Shown here: positions 55,319 through 64,000 of the stretch, piece after piece | Position numbering within the stretch: the stretch's first letter is position 1 | Layout: each line of letters opens with the position of its first letter | Source: Guptibacillus spartinae | Lineage (GTDB): Bacteria; Bacillota; Bacilli; Bacillales; Guptibacillaceae | Assembly (NCBI RefSeq): GCF_028610625.1 | Contig: NZ_JAQQWU010000002.1 | Coordinates: forward strand, 248,001 to 312,000 | Length of the DNA stretch: 64,000 nt | Direction: 5' to 3' | The notes under the pieces: generated by a model | The model's database searches: none | The model's input: the letters and a program-made list of their open reading frames with translations, nothing else | What the model was told of the DNA's origin: nothing | Position numbers and translations under genes: made by a program

Positions 55319-56224
55319 TTAGCTCTTTTTTTCCTTTGGTTCATATGGATTTATATGCACTAACACATCATGAACCTCTTCCTCTTTAAGAAGGCGTTCC
55401 TTTACTGCCTTACCAATGTCATGGCCATCTTTAACAGAAATATCAGGATCTACACCTAACTTAATATCAATAATAACATAGTGCCCATGCTCTCTAGCAT
55501 AAAACTCGTCGAGATTAACAACGCCCGGCATACCATTAATAACTTCCTTATACTCTAACGTATCTTCCTCATGTAAAACATGATCTAGCGTTGTGTGGAT
55601 GGAATCATATCCAAGCTTCACAGCCATTTTTGCAATCAATACTGAAACAAAAATCCCTGCTATTGGATCAGCGTAAATAAGCCATGGTAAGTGAAGCTTA
55701 CTTCCTAAAATGGCTCCCGCTATCCCAATTAAAACCGCTATCGAAGAATAAACATCTGAGCGATGTTCGTATGCATTAACGATTAGCGCATCGCTATTTA
55801 TCTTTTTACCCAATCGGAACTTATATTGAAACATTACTTCTTTCACTACGATTGAAATTAACGCACCATACAGCGCAAGTGTTCCTGGAGCCTCGATTGG
55901 ATTAAAAATCGCTTTCCCAGAACTGATGCCAATTTCTACTCCAACGAGTAATAACAAAACAGCCACGATAATAGCTGCGATTGACTCCGCTTTTCCATGA
56001 CCATAAGGATGATCTTTATCCGGAGGGAGTTTCGCTGCCCGCAAACCTATAAAAACCGCAAAAGAGCCAGCAACGTCGGATGCCGAGTGTGCCGCATCTG
56101 CGATAAGAGCTCGACTATTGGAAATGGAACCAATCACCCCTTTTAATACGGCTAGTAAGATATTTCCCAGAATACCAACGATGGCTGCAATTTCTGCTTT
56201 TCGAAATCGTTCTTCTTTATTCAT
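55319..56224 (-). CDS. Cation diffusion facilitator (Zn/Mn/Fe efflux type)
   Basis: A 301-residue CDF transporter with six helices. Binding motifs DAAHSASDVAGS in helix 2 and NAYEHRSDVYSS in helix 5 give paired Asp and His-Asp ligands, and DHPYGHGKAESIAA is in the second loop. The C-terminal metallochaperone-like domain (about 210-295) has EHGHYVIIDIKLGVDPDISV. The helix-5 HRSD pattern is seen in the manganese and iron/zinc subgroups; the metal cannot be fixed from sequence. Confidence 0.92.
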   Translation of the reverse strand: MNKEERFRKAEIAAIVGILGNILLAVLKGVIGSISNSRALIADAAHSASDVAGSFAVFIGLRAAKLPPDKDHPYGHGKAESIAAIIVAVLLLLVGVEIGISSGKAIFNPIEAPGTLALYGALISIVVKEVMFQYKFRLGKKINSDALIVNAYEHRSDVYSSIAVLIGIAGAILGSKLHLPWLIYADPIAGIFVSVLIAKMAVKLGYDSIHTTLDHVLHEEDTLEYKEVINGMPGVVNLDEFYAREHGHYVIIDIKLGVDPDISVKDGHDIGKAVKERLLKEEEVHDVLVHINPYEPKEKKS

Positions 56225-56300
56225 TTCTCCACCTCTTACAAATCCATTCCATTCATATAGCTTTTCCCTGATCTTAGGATCTCACACCCTACTTTAACAT

Positions 56301-56331
56301 GGAAAAGCCATGGCCTAGGCCATGGCTTTCC
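56301..56331. terminator. Palindromic hairpin after secF
   Basis: GGAAAGCCATGGCC/GGCCATGGCTTTTCC, a nearly perfect palindrome with almost no loop. The T run is weak, so termination is probable but not certain. Confidence 0.55.
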
Positions 56332-56351
56332 TTCCTAAAGTATCCTATATC

Positions 56352-57272
56352 TTATACTTCACTTTCAGCAGGAGTGAATTTTTTCTTTTTCAACTGTTTT
56401 CCTTTCCACACTGCCCAAAGTTGAGAGGCAATAAAGAGAGAAGAGTATGTTCCGGCAACGAGACCAATCAATAGTGCAATCGCGAATGGTCTAATTGCTT
56501 CTCCACCAAAAATTGTTAGAGCAGCGGCCGCAAACACAACCGTAAGAACGGTATTAATCGAACGAGCAAGCGTTTGAACGAGACTTTTGTTCACCACACG
56601 TGCCACATCTTCAAACGTCTTTACTTTTTTCTCGAATTTCATATTTTCACGAATGCGGTCGAATGTCACGATCGTATCGTTAATGGAATAACCAACAATG
56701 GTCAACACTGCCGCAATAAATGTAATGTTGACTTCAATCTGTAGAATGCTGAATACAGCAATAATGAAAAATGCGTCATGAAATAGCGCCACAATCGCTG
56801 CGACACCTTGCAGCCATTCAAAGCGAATCGCCACGTAGAGAATAATCCCAACAGATGCTATAGCAAGAGCGATGAAAGCATTCTTAGCTAAATCGACAGC
56901 TACATCCGGGGAAACGGTACTAATATTAGGTTCAGCTCCGTACAGTTCTGTGAAATGATCTTTAATTATGGCAATCTCATCTTTTCCAAGCTCATCTTTA
57001 AATGCAGCAACTGCCATATCACCGCCACCTGAAAGCGTGACGGATTCAGGAGCAAATCCAAGATCATCAAATTCTTGGCTCACTTCTTCTGTTGTGAGCT
57101 TGTTATCTGATTGGAGATCCACACGAGAACCACTTGAAAAATCAATACCAAGATTTAACCCAAAGATCGCAATTGCTAAACCACCAAGAACAATTAATGC
57201 AAGTGAAATCGCAAAAAATTTATTCCGATGTTTAACGAAATCAAACTTAGTGTCTCTTATTTTAGAGCTCAT
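56352..57272 (-). CDS. secF: Protein translocase subunit SecF
   Basis: A 306-residue membrane protein of the RND superfamily: first helix AISLALIVLGGLAIAIFGLN, the GIDFSSGSRVDL motif, a periplasm-side domain, and the block with FIAAVLTIVGYSINDTIVTFDRIRENM, conserved in SecF. ATG at 57272 was chosen; the GTG upstream lies in the AAGGAGAG site. It overlaps the end of secD by 11 bases. Unlike B. subtilis, where SecDF is one chain, here SecF is separate. Confidence 0.95.
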   Translation of the reverse strand: MSSKIRDTKFDFVKHRNKFFAISLALIVLGGLAIAIFGLNLGIDFSSGSRVDLQSDNKLTTEEVSQEFDDLGFAPESVTLSGGGDMAVAAFKDELGKDEIAIIKDHFTELYGAEPNISTVSPDVAVDLAKNAFIALAIASVGIILYVAIRFEWLQGVAAIVALFHDAFFIIAVFSILQIEVNITFIAAVLTIVGYSINDTIVTFDRIRENMKFEKKVKTFEDVARVVNKSLVQTLARSINTVLTVVFAAAALTIFGGEAIRPFAIALLIGLVAGTYSSLFIASQLWAVWKGKQLKKKKFTPAESEV

Positions 57273-58566
57273 CGATTTCACTCTCCTTTACGCCAAAAAG
57301 TCCGGGCTTCTTATTCAGTGCCCTGCTCTTGACCCATAGGCCGAGAAGAATCCGAGAACCCCACACGGCAGTCAAAAAGCTAACGACGATACTTGTAATT
57401 AACATAACCGCAAATCCTTTAACTGAGCTTGTCCCGTATGCAAATAGAACACCAGCAGCAATTAAAGTGGTAATGTTCGCATCAAAAATCGTTGTAAAGG
57501 ATCGTCTTCCTCCAGCTTTAAAAGCTGACATAACCGATTTACCTGAACGCAATTCTTCTTTAATCCGTTCATAAGTAATGATGTTAGCATCAACTGCCAT
57601 CCCGACACCGAGTATTAATGCGGCAATTCCCGGCAGAGTTAACACAGCATGCATCCAGTTAAACACAACAAGAATGAGATAGATATAGACGCTTAACGTA
57701 ACGACAGCGATTGCCCCAGGCAAACGATAGTAAAACAGCATAAATAAGAAAATCAAGCCGATTCCAATAAATCCAGCCATTACTGTTTTATCGAGAGATT
57801 GCTCCCCAAACTGCGCGCCAACTGACGTTGAATAAATTTCATCAAGCTTTACAGGTAACGAGCCTGCATTTAATAGGTCTTTTAAATTTTCAGCTTCTTC
57901 TAACTGAAATGGCGGTCCAGATATGATGACGGTATTTTGAGAAAGTACTTGATTAACAGCAGGATCTGAAATGAACTTCTGCTCATCAGCTGGTTTTGTT
58001 ACTTCCTCTTTATATGAATCGCCTTCTTCATAATCAAGCCAGATGACAAGTCGATTATCTGGTGGAGGCAGCTGACTAATTTCTCGCGTAATGTTAGCAA
58101 ATTGCTCAGGTTTTTTTAATGTTACTTGAACGACTGGCTGATTGTTATCAAATACAACCTTCGCCGCTCCTTCTTTTAGATCCGCACCACTCATCTGCTC
58201 TTTGTCGTCCGTCGTACGGAACGTTAACTCCGCCTGGGTAGACAATAGCTCACGTGCCTGATTCTGGTCTTTCACTCCAGCAAGCTGCACGCGAATGCGA
58301 TCATCGCCTTCGATTGTAATGCGGGGTTCTGAAACCCCAAGTACATTAATACGTTTGTACAGGGCACTTACTGTACTGTTTAACAAATCCTGACTAAGTT
58401 CCTGTCCTTCTTGAGCTGGTTCTACTTCATAAAGAACTTCAAATCCACCTTGTAGGTCAAGCCCTAATTTAATGTCTTTTGTAACACCCATGACGGTTGT
58501 TCCAATTAACCCGCCTAGCAAAAGGACGATCAGAAAGAACGCTACGATCCGGCCTTTTTTCACCAT
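57262..58566 (-). CDS. secD: Protein translocase subunit SecD
   Basis: A 434-residue protein: one N-terminal helix (IVAFFLIVLLLGGLIGTTVM), the motif DIKLGLDLQGGFEVLYEV, a large extracytoplasmic P1 domain (about 45-260), and five helices with VTLSVYIYLILVVFNWMHAV, TLPGIAALILGVGMAVDANI and the following ITYERIKEELRSG, where the conserved Asp drives proton-coupled pulling. It works with SecF and YajC, whose gene lies at the end of this window. Confidence 0.96.
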   Translation of the reverse strand: MVKKGRIVAFFLIVLLLGGLIGTTVMGVTKDIKLGLDLQGGFEVLYEVEPAQEGQELSQDLLNSTVSALYKRINVLGVSEPRITIEGDDRIRVQLAGVKDQNQARELLSTQAELTFRTTDDKEQMSGADLKEGAAKVVFDNNQPVVQVTLKKPEQFANITREISQLPPPDNRLVIWLDYEEGDSYKEEVTKPADEQKFISDPAVNQVLSQNTVIISGPPFQLEEAENLKDLLNAGSLPVKLDEIYSTSVGAQFGEQSLDKTVMAGFIGIGLIFLFMLFYYRLPGAIAVVTLSVYIYLILVVFNWMHAVLTLPGIAALILGVGMAVDANIITYERIKEELRSGKSVMSAFKAGGRRSFTTIFDANITTLIAAGVLFAYGTSSVKGFAVMLITSIVVSFLTAVWGSRILLGLWVKSRALNKKPGLFGVKESEIDEL

Positions 58567-58674
58567 AAAAAAACTCCTCTCTAAACCCCCAACATTCTTG
58601 CTTATGTAAATCGCTTAACACACAATACTAACTATTATATCGAATGATGAATTTTTCTGTCAATTTCAGTCTTT

Positions 58675-58932
58675 TTAAACCGTGTTTTCAAAGGTTTTTG
58701 TTCCCTTATAGGCGTGGATGGTTAACCAATTCATATATTCGTTGACGGATAAACGCATTATTTCGTTCACCAATTGATGCAATTTCATTTCTCCTAGTTC
58801 ATTGTTTTTTTCAAAACGTGCAAGGAGACACTCCCAGATTTCATCCATCGTCGCACCACTGTATCCTAACAAAAGAAATTCATCTCGCTTACTTTCAAGT
58901 GCTGGGGATACTTCTTTCTTCCAATCATTCAT
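58675..58932 (-). CDS. comN: Post-transcriptional regulator ComN (YrzD)
   Basis: An 85-residue protein beginning MNDWKKEVSPALESKRDEFL, with LLGYSGATMDEIWECLLARF and LSVNEYMNWLTIHAYKG. It matches the ComN/YrzD family; in B. subtilis ComN affects comE mRNA and polar localisation of that message with DivIVA. It sits between secD and spoVB, as in B. subtilis. ATG at 58932 with GAGGAG upstream. Confidence 0.9.
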   Translation of the reverse strand: MNDWKKEVSPALESKRDEFLLLGYSGATMDEIWECLLARFEKNNELGEMKLHQLVNEIMRLSVNEYMNWLTIHAYKGTKTFENTV

Positions 58933-59000
58933 CCCTTGGTCTCCTCTCTTATTATTCTCTTCCAATCATTAATAATCAACCAAGCGTTAGCCTATCCAAC

Positions 59001-59486
59001 TTAAAAAATCGAATAAATTGCTGCTCCTACTCCAAGTCCTGCAATAATGACACCCGTTAGGATGGATAGAAAGGCATATTTAAAACGAATGGCAAACAGA
59101 GCTGCAGCAACACACGCACTATAGGCTCCTGTCGTCGGAAGCGGGACAGCGGTGAACAAAATCAGCCCAATTGCGCCATACTTATCAACGTTTTTACTTT
59201 TGTTAATCGTTCTGTGGTAGAGCCAATCATAAAACCGTTTATAGATCTTGAATTTCATCAACCAATTACTTAAAGGATGAAAAAGAAGAAGTAACGGAAT
59301 AATCGGCAATGCATTTCCTAAAAGGCTCAGTGAGAAAGCCTTAAAAAATGAAAAGTCAAACGTATACGCAAGAGGTATTCCACCCCTTAACTCTAATATT
59401 GGAAGTGCAGAAATCACAACGACAATCACTTCCTGAGGTAGAAAACTAAGGTTCTCTACAACAAACTGTTTAATTTCTTCTTTCAT
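59001..59486 (-). CDS. COG2426 small membrane export protein
   Basis: A 161-residue protein with four or five helices: EVIVVVISALPILELRGGIP (the ALPIxELRGGIP motif of the Sm_multidrug_ex/COG2426 family), LLGNALPIIPLLLLFHPLS, AIGLILFTAVPLPTTGAYSA and a C-terminal VAAALFAIRFKYAF. Family members are annotated as small multidrug exporters on weak evidence. It lies between comN and the divergent spoVB. Confidence 0.88.
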   Translation of the reverse strand: MKEEIKQFVVENLSFLPQEVIVVVISALPILELRGGIPLAYTFDFSFFKAFSLSLLGNALPIIPLLLLFHPLSNWLMKFKIYKRFYDWLYHRTINKSKNVDKYGAIGLILFTAVPLPTTGAYSACVAAALFAIRFKYAFLSILTGVIIAGLGVGAAIYSIF

Positions 59487-59606
59487 TAAAACACTCCTAT
59501 ATGCCTGTCATGCTTTGTCCCCTAATAAGCATATACATAGTGATAAAAAATATCTAGACTTTTCTACAATTTCTCAGGTGTATTCTGGATAGAAAGTAGG
59601 GAGTAT

Positions 59607-61154
59607 ATGTCAAAGCAAACCTTTCTTAGAGGGACACTGTTTCTCATCTTAGCTGGCTTAATCACTAAGGTATTAGGATTTATTAACCGTATAGTGATGG
59701 TTCGTGTGATGGGAGAAGAAGGTGTCGGTCTATATATGATGGCCGTACCTACCTTAATTTTAACGATCACGTTAACACGAATGGGGCTTCCTGTGGCAAT
59801 CTCAAAAATGGTAGCCGAAGCAGATGCGGAAGGGAATCGTCAGAAGATTAAACAGATATTAATTGTTTCCCTTTCCATTACAACCGTTCTTAGCGTTATC
59901 TTTACGACGATGATGATCGTTGCAGCTCCTTTTTTGTCAAAAGAGGTGTTCACAGATGAACGGACATTCTATCCCCTTGTTGCCATCGCTCCAGTTGTCT
60001 CCATCGTGGCCCTTTCATCAGTGTTAAGAGGATATTTCCAGGGGTTACAAAACATGAGGCCTTCTGCTTACTCTCAAGTCATTGAACAGATCGTACGCAT
60101 TTGCCTCGTGGCAGTTCTTACAGGAGCCTTTTTACCATATGGGGTCGAATTTGCTGCTGCTGGTGCCATGATTTCTGTCGTTCTCGGAGAACTGGCTTCA
60201 CTTCTTTTCATGTTTTCCATGTTCAAAATGAAGAAGCGAATTAAAGTAAGAAGCGGTTTTTTCACTTATTTAAAAGGCGGCAGAGAAACTTTTAACAACT
60301 TAATGAGTATATCTTTACCTACAACTGGAAGCCAGCTCATTGGTTCTTTATCTTATTTTTTCGAACCAATTATGGTAGCCAGAAGTCTAGCGATTGCAGG
60401 AGTTGCTACTACGCTTGCTACGAAACAGTATGGTCACTTAACCGGACTTGCGATCCCACTTTTGTTTCTTCCAACCTTTATCACCTATTCTCTACAAGTT
60501 TCTCTCGTACCTGCTATTAGTGAAGCACATGCTCAGAAGCAGTATAAACAAATTCAACATCGGTTAAGTCAAGCGATTAGACTTTCGATGGTGGCAGGTG
60601 GCCTTTCGGTTGTGATCACTTACATCTTTGCCGTTCCTCTAATGGATATCATGTACAACGCTCCTCATGTCGCCATTTATGTACAAGTTATGGCCCCTTT
60701 CTTTTTCTTCTATTATTTTCAAGGGCCGCTTGCAGCCGCTCTTCAAGCATTAGATTTAGCTAAGGCTGCTATGATCAATAGTTTTATTGGCGCTGGAGTT
60801 AAACTGCTCGCCATCTTCTTTCTTGCATCTCGACCTGAGTTAGGCATTATGGGAGCTGCACTTGCCATTGTTATTGGTATTCTTCTCGTCACCCTTCTCC
60901 ACTTCGCTACTTTAGTAAAAGCAATCGGTTTTTCACTCGTAATAAGTGATTTTTTAAAAGGCGTGACATCTATTCTTGCAACTGGAATCGTCGGCCATTT
61001 TCTTTATCAAACTTTCTCTTCGTCTGACTTACCTGGAACGATTTTCGCAATCACTGTCACTTCAATCATTTATTTTGTGATTTTACTAGCGCTTGGACTT
61101 ATTAATCGACATGATTTAAGAAGAATGCCTTTCGTTGGTAAATTTATTCGCTGA
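59607..61154 (+). CDS. spoVB: Stage V sporulation protein B, MOP-family flippase
   Basis: A 515-residue, 14-helix polysaccharide/lipid flippase of the MVF/MOP group. The sequence follows B. subtilis SpoVB: MSKQTFLRGTLFLILAGLIT, GEEGVGLYMMAVPTLIL, GLPVAISKMVAEA, SSVLRGYFQGLQNM, LPTTGSQLIGSLSYFFEP and APFFFFYYFQGPLAAALQAL. Needed for spore cortex synthesis. The ATG at 59607 is only three bases from AGGGAG, closer than usual, but it matches the family start. Confidence 0.94.
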   Translation: MSKQTFLRGTLFLILAGLITKVLGFINRIVMVRVMGEEGVGLYMMAVPTLILTITLTRMGLPVAISKMVAEADAEGNRQKIKQILIVSLSITTVLSVIFTTMMIVAAPFLSKEVFTDERTFYPLVAIAPVVSIVALSSVLRGYFQGLQNMRPSAYSQVIEQIVRICLVAVLTGAFLPYGVEFAAAGAMISVVLGELASLLFMFSMFKMKKRIKVRSGFFTYLKGGRETFNNLMSISLPTTGSQLIGSLSYFFEPIMVARSLAIAGVATTLATKQYGHLTGLAIPLLFLPTFITYSLQVSLVPAISEAHAQKQYKQIQHRLSQAIRLSMVAGGLSVVITYIFAVPLMDIMYNAPHVAIYVQVMAPFFFFYYFQGPLAAALQALDLAKAAMINSFIGAGVKLLAIFFLASRPELGIMGAALAIVIGILLVTLLHFATLVKAIGFSLVISDFLKGVTSILATGIVGHFLYQTFSSSDLPGTIFAITVTSIIYFVILLALGLINRHDLRRMPFVGKFIR

Positions 61155-61177
61155 ATGTTTAACTAAATTCACCTAGG

Positions 61178-61206
61178 AAAAGTAACCGTTACGGTTACTT
61201 TTTCTC
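61178..61206. terminator. Bidirectional terminator between spoVB and yrbG
   Basis: AAAGTAACC/GGTTACTTT hairpin with a five-base centre and T and A runs on both sides. Confidence 0.85.
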
Positions 61207-61860
61207 ATTCTTTAAATCAATAAAAAAACTTCCATTTTTATGGAGAGAACAAAATGAAATCCGCTTTATATCTTTATGGCCCACTTTTCTAAGTTCTTGT
61301 CTAAGCCATAGCGCTGTTTTTCCAATTCGTTCAAGATGTTCCTCTTGAACCTTGCCATCTAGAATGAGAGGGAGAGGCATTAAGGTTGCCGGCTCTTCTT
61401 TTTTGTTATCTTCTTCTTTTTTAATAACCGAGAGCTTCCCAGAAGGTTCTAGGATTGCAAACTCTACATCTGAGACAGATGCAATGTTGTTCTCCCTCAA
61501 TTGAATCAGAAGATCATCAAAGTTATAGCGCTGTTTTTTCATTTCAGTTTCATCAATTTTGCCGCGATCGATTAACACGGAAGGTTTACCATCCACTATT
61601 TCACGTACTTTTTCACTTTTTAGCGACACAAAAGCCATAAAGATCTGTATTAATACAAGTACCACCATTGGAACCATTGTATTTAACATTGGTGTCTGTG
61701 GGTCTTCTATAGACATGACAGCAAGTTCAGCAATCATAATAGATACTACAAAGTCCAGAATACTTAACTGGCCGATCTCCCGTTTCCCCATCACTCTAAA
61801 AACGAAAATAATAACAAAATATAAGACGAGCGTTCTTAAAATAATTGTCATGTATTCCAT
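61195..61860 (-). CDS. yrbG: DUF421 membrane protein (YrbG/YetF family)
   Basis: A 221-residue protein: three N-terminal helices (LRTLVLYFVIIFVFRVMGKR with the KREIGQLSILDFVVSIMIAE motif, VPMVVLVLIQIFMAFVSL) and a soluble part with VREIVDGKPSVLIDRGKIDE and NNIASVSDVEFAILEPSGKL, both typical of DUF421. The start at 61860 (GGGAGG upstream) is the family start. Related to spore germination YetF-type proteins; the position beside spoVB is that of B. subtilis yrbG. Confidence 0.92.
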   Translation of the reverse strand: MEYMTIILRTLVLYFVIIFVFRVMGKREIGQLSILDFVVSIMIAELAVMSIEDPQTPMLNTMVPMVVLVLIQIFMAFVSLKSEKVREIVDGKPSVLIDRGKIDETEMKKQRYNFDDLLIQLRENNIASVSDVEFAILEPSGKLSVIKKEEDNKKEEPATLMPLPLILDGKVQEEHLERIGKTALWLRQELRKVGHKDIKRISFCSLHKNGSFFIDLKNEKK

Positions 61861-61955
61861 CCTTAATCCCTCCCTTCGAGCTTGTTTTATATAGTTTAAC
61901 CAGCTTTCCTTTCTACATGAGGGAATGTATTGGAAATGGATGAGACGTTCAGAAA

Positions 61956-61985
61956 ACAAAAAAACTTCCCTAGTAATAAGGAAGT
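61956..61985 (-). terminator. Terminator overlapping the stop of the ArsB/NhaD-like gene
   Basis: ACTTCC/GGAAGT hairpin followed by seven T on the minus strand, with the stop codon within the stem. Confidence 0.75.
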
Positions 61986-63259
61986 AAGTATCTGAAATAG
62001 ATGTAGACAGTGCTAATAATAAGCGAAAGAAAAACAACCGGTAGTCCAATTTTAAGAAAATCAATAAACTTCACTTCTTGTTTATCTTTAAGCGCTAGCC
62101 CAGCTACAACGACATTTGCGGATGCTCCGATCAAGGTTCCATTCCCACCTAGGCAAGAGCCTAGAGCAAGCGACCACCACAACGGATCAAGATTTGTCAT
62201 CCCATAGCCCGAAAACTCTGTAATGACAGGAATCATGGCTGCTACAAAAGGAATGTTGTCTAAAAAGGCAGAGAGAATACCAGCCCCCCATAAAATCACA
62301 AGAGAAGTCTTTGGCAAATCACCATCTGTATATAACAGGATGGCCCTGGCAACTTCATCAATTATCCCTACTTCCTCTAGTCCACCAATAAGAATGAAAA
62401 GTCCCATAAAGAAAAATAGCGTAACCCATTCAATCGATTCAAAAACTTCTTCCACCCTGTGTTCTTTTTGAGTGATCAATAATAAAAGAACAGCGCCAGC
62501 CATTGCTATATTTGTCAATTCAGTATGTAGGATGGGATGTAGGAGAAACCCTGCTATTGTCATTAGTAGAACAGCTGAAGACTTGTAAAGCAGCGGTCCT
62601 TTTTTTAAATACTGATTGGCGTCAATTTTCAATAAAGACTGACGATGCGCATCATCTACAGTTAGTCTCTTTCGAAAGAAAAACAGAAGTGCTGAAATAA
62701 TGACCGCATAAATGACGACAACAACTGGGGCAAGGTTATAGAGGAAATCATTAAAATCAAGATGATCAACCGCTTGACCAATCATAATGTTTGGCGGGTC
62801 ACCGATTAATGTCGCCGTGCCACCTATATTAGAGGCTAAGATGACAGTTACTAAAAATGGCGTGCTTGTAATTTTTAATATTTTTGTCAGAGTAAGTGTA
62901 ATCGGAACAAGAAGAAGAACGGTTGTAACGTTATCTAATAGCGCAGATCCAATCGCGGTTAACGTGCCAATAACAGCAAGAAGTGGCAAGGGTTTTCCTT
63001 GGACTTGTTGTGCAAGATGAATCGCAATGTATTCAAATAACCCATTTTGACTCGTAATGGAAACGAGAATCATCATGGAAAACAACAGGGCAATTGTATT
63101 CCAATCGACGTGGTTCATAAACGCTGAATCCGTTGTTGTAATTCCCCCGAGTAACATAAGTAATCCGCCACCACAGGCCACGATCGCACGATTGATTTTT
63201 TCAGTAATAATCCCTATGTAAGCAAGAACAAATATGGTGAGCGCAATCATCATGTCCAA
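61970..63259 (-). CDS. ArsB/NhaD-type ion transporter
   Basis: A 429-residue membrane protein with 11-12 helices in the IT superfamily. Signatures are SALLDNVTTVLLLVPITLTL, ASNIGGTATLIGDPPNIMIG, ILSAFLDNIPFVAAMIPVI and LGGNGTLIGASANVVVAGLA: two inverted-repeat halves each with a conserved DN and GG.GTLIG. Members move arsenite, Na+/H+ or dicarboxylates; NhaD-like Na+ export is possible. The most likely start is TTG at 63259 with AAGGGG nine bases upstream; ATG at 63253 is the alternative. Confidence 0.88.
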   Translation of the reverse strand: MDMMIALTIFVLAYIGIITEKINRAIVACGGGLLMLLGGITTTDSAFMNHVDWNTIALLFSMMILVSITSQNGLFEYIAIHLAQQVQGKPLPLLAVIGTLTAIGSALLDNVTTVLLLVPITLTLTKILKITSTPFLVTVILASNIGGTATLIGDPPNIMIGQAVDHLDFNDFLYNLAPVVVVIYAVIISALLFFFRKRLTVDDAHRQSLLKIDANQYLKKGPLLYKSSAVLLMTIAGFLLHPILHTELTNIAMAGAVLLLLITQKEHRVEEVFESIEWVTLFFFMGLFILIGGLEEVGIIDEVARAILLYTDGDLPKTSLVILWGAGILSAFLDNIPFVAAMIPVITEFSGYGMTNLDPLWWSLALGSCLGGNGTLIGASANVVVAGLALKDKQEVKFIDFLKIGLPVVFLSLIISTVYIYFRYLLPYY

Positions 63260-63387
63260 TCCATACTGCCCCTTCCCTGTCCTGTTTCTAACATCGTATG
63301 ACGGGCTGTCCGAATTCATGAATAGACTTCTATTTCATTCTTCGTCGAATACAATGTACAAACTATCTCGTTATAAGGGGGATGAAA

Positions 63388-63777
63388 ATGAGATCCAAAC
63401 ATGCGCTCTCAAGTATGGGATCGGGCTTACTGACAATTATTGTTATTGTTCTTGCAACTAGCGTCCTTTTTTCATTAATTCTTCGTTTTACTTCGGTATC
63501 AGAGCAAGGAATGAATCCGCTCATTGTTGTGGCAACTGTGATTGCCTTCTTTATTGGAGGCTTTATTTCCGGCGGTAAAGGTGGCGAGCGCGGGTGGCTG
63601 CTTGGCGGCGGAACAGCTTGTATGTATATTATCCTACTCTTCCTCATTCAATATCTGGGATATCGTGTAAACATGAACCTCGAACAACTGCTTTACCATG
63701 CAGGCTATGGTCTCATTTGTGTCCTTGGAGGAATCATAGGGGTTAATGTTAAAGGAGGAAATCATCGCGAAGCATAG
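63388..63777 (+). CDS. yrzE: TIGR04086 family membrane protein (YrzE)
   Basis: A 129-residue protein with four helices: SGLLTIIVIVLATSVLFSLI, PLIVVATVIAFFIGGFISGG, GWLLGGGTACMYIILLFLIQ, and LICVLGGIIGVNVKG. The FIGGFISGGKGGERGWLLGG motif is the family core. B. subtilis YrzE lies in the same place between yrbG and yajC. ATG at 63388 is eight bases after AAGGGG. Function unknown. Confidence 0.9.
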   Translation: MRSKHALSSMGSGLLTIIVIVLATSVLFSLILRFTSVSEQGMNPLIVVATVIAFFIGGFISGGKGGERGWLLGGGTACMYIILLFLIQYLGYRVNMNLEQLLYHAGYGLICVLGGIIGVNVKGGNHREA

Positions 63778-63780
63778 AAA

Positions 63781-63812
63781 AGGAGCGCCCTCTTCCTGAG
63801 GACGCTCTTCTT
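63781..63812. terminator. Bidirectional terminator between yrzE and yajC
   Basis: GAGCGCCCTC/GAGGACGCTC stem (one mismatch or G-U pair by strand) with TTCTT and A-rich flanks. Confidence 0.8.
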
Positions 63813-63813
63813 A

Positions 63814-64000
63814 TTACTTGCTATACTCCGTAATTGACTCGCGGATAGCCGCTCGATCAAACACCATTTTTGTACCGTCAGTTGTACGGAGTGTAATTGT
63901 ACCTTCGTCCATTGCATCGATAATACCGTGCATTCCTCCGATAGTTACAACTTTATTCCCTTTTTCTAGGCTTGCTTGCATTTCTTTTGTTTTCTTTTGA
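63814..64000 (-). CDS. yajC: Preprotein translocase subunit YajC (5' end outside window)
   Basis: The visible C-terminal 61 residues read KKTKEMQASLEKGNKVVTIG, then GMHGIIDAMDEGTITLRTTD and FDRAAIRESI, the standard YajC cytoplasmic domain. The N-terminal membrane helix lies beyond the window. YajC associates with SecD and SecF, encoded 5 kb away; gene order yrzE-yajC is as in B. subtilis (yrbF). Confidence 0.93.
   Translation of the reverse strand, partial: QKKTKEMQASLEKGNKVVTIGGMHGIIDAMDEGTITLRTTDGTKMVFDRAAIRESITEYSK

Overview
The window is a stretch of chromosome from a spore-forming member of the Bacillaceae. The evidence is a full-length pro-sigma-K gene, sda, spoVB, a YlbO/RsfA-type prespore regulator, YrzI and YjcZ small proteins, two T-box leaders, a 6S RNA beside aspS, and long runs of gene order shared with Bacillus subtilis (yrhC-mccB-mccA; yrrT-yrzA-yrrS-pbpI-greA-udk-trmR-mltG-yrzB-ruvX-yrzL-alaS-yrrI-recD2-yrrB-mnmA-yrvO-cymR-rarA; aspS-hisS-yrzK-yrvJ-dtd-rel-apt-recJ-yrvD; secDF-comN-spoVB-yrbG-yrzE-yajC). 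No tRNA, rRNA, CRISPR array, insertion sequence or prophage was seen. The genus cannot be fixed from sequence reading alone. The Mrp antiporter operon fits a halotolerant or alkali-tolerant relative of Bacillus.

Layout. 1-1.0 kb: the start of yqeG and the sporulation checkpoint gene sda with a DnaA-box cluster. 1.0-6.9 kb: a lipoprotein gene and a divergent mrpACDEFG operon that lacks mrpB. 6.9-13.7 kb: mixed accessory genes (YjcZ, radical-SAM YfkAB, an SGNH hydrolase, a LexA-box WYL-like mini-protein, sigK, the divergent nsrR/hmp nitric oxide pair, a PH-like membrane protein, an HExxH protein). 13.7-15.7 kb: nadE and a minus-strand cluster of tiny ORFs, several of the YrzI type. 15.85-18.1 kb: a stand-alone ZorA/ZorB-like proton-motor pair, the most unusual accessory unit here. 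18.1-42.3 kb: sulfur and methionine recycling (yrrT-mtnN-luxS-mccAB), cell-wall genes (pbpI, mltG), translation and tRNA modification (alaS, trmR, mnmA with its cysteine desulfurase), DNA maintenance (ruvX, recD2, rarA) and the cysteine regulator cymR. 42.4-43.8 kb: an RsfA-family gene, three and a quarter tandem copies of a 120-bp palindromic repeat, and 6S RNA. 43.8-54.8 kb: aspS-hisS with a T-box leader, amidase, dtd, rel, apt, recJ. 54.9-64 kb: LapA-like protein, a cation diffusion facilitator, separate secF and secD, comN, spoVB, membrane proteins, and the end of yajC.

How the genes fit together. YrrT, MtnN, LuxS, MccA and MccB form one transcription unit covering S-adenosylhomocysteine breakdown through homocysteine to cysteine, and CymR, which controls such genes in B. 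subtilis, lies in the same window. YrvO supplies sulfur to MnmA. NsrR senses nitric oxide and its likely target hmp is divergent from it, with palindromic sites between. SecD, SecF and YajC are the accessory Sec complex. The main departures from the B. subtilis plan are the missing mrpB, the missing yrrN/yrrO (trhP1/P2) next to trmR, split secD/secF, luxS inside the mcc operon, and the zorAB-like pair upstream of yrhC.
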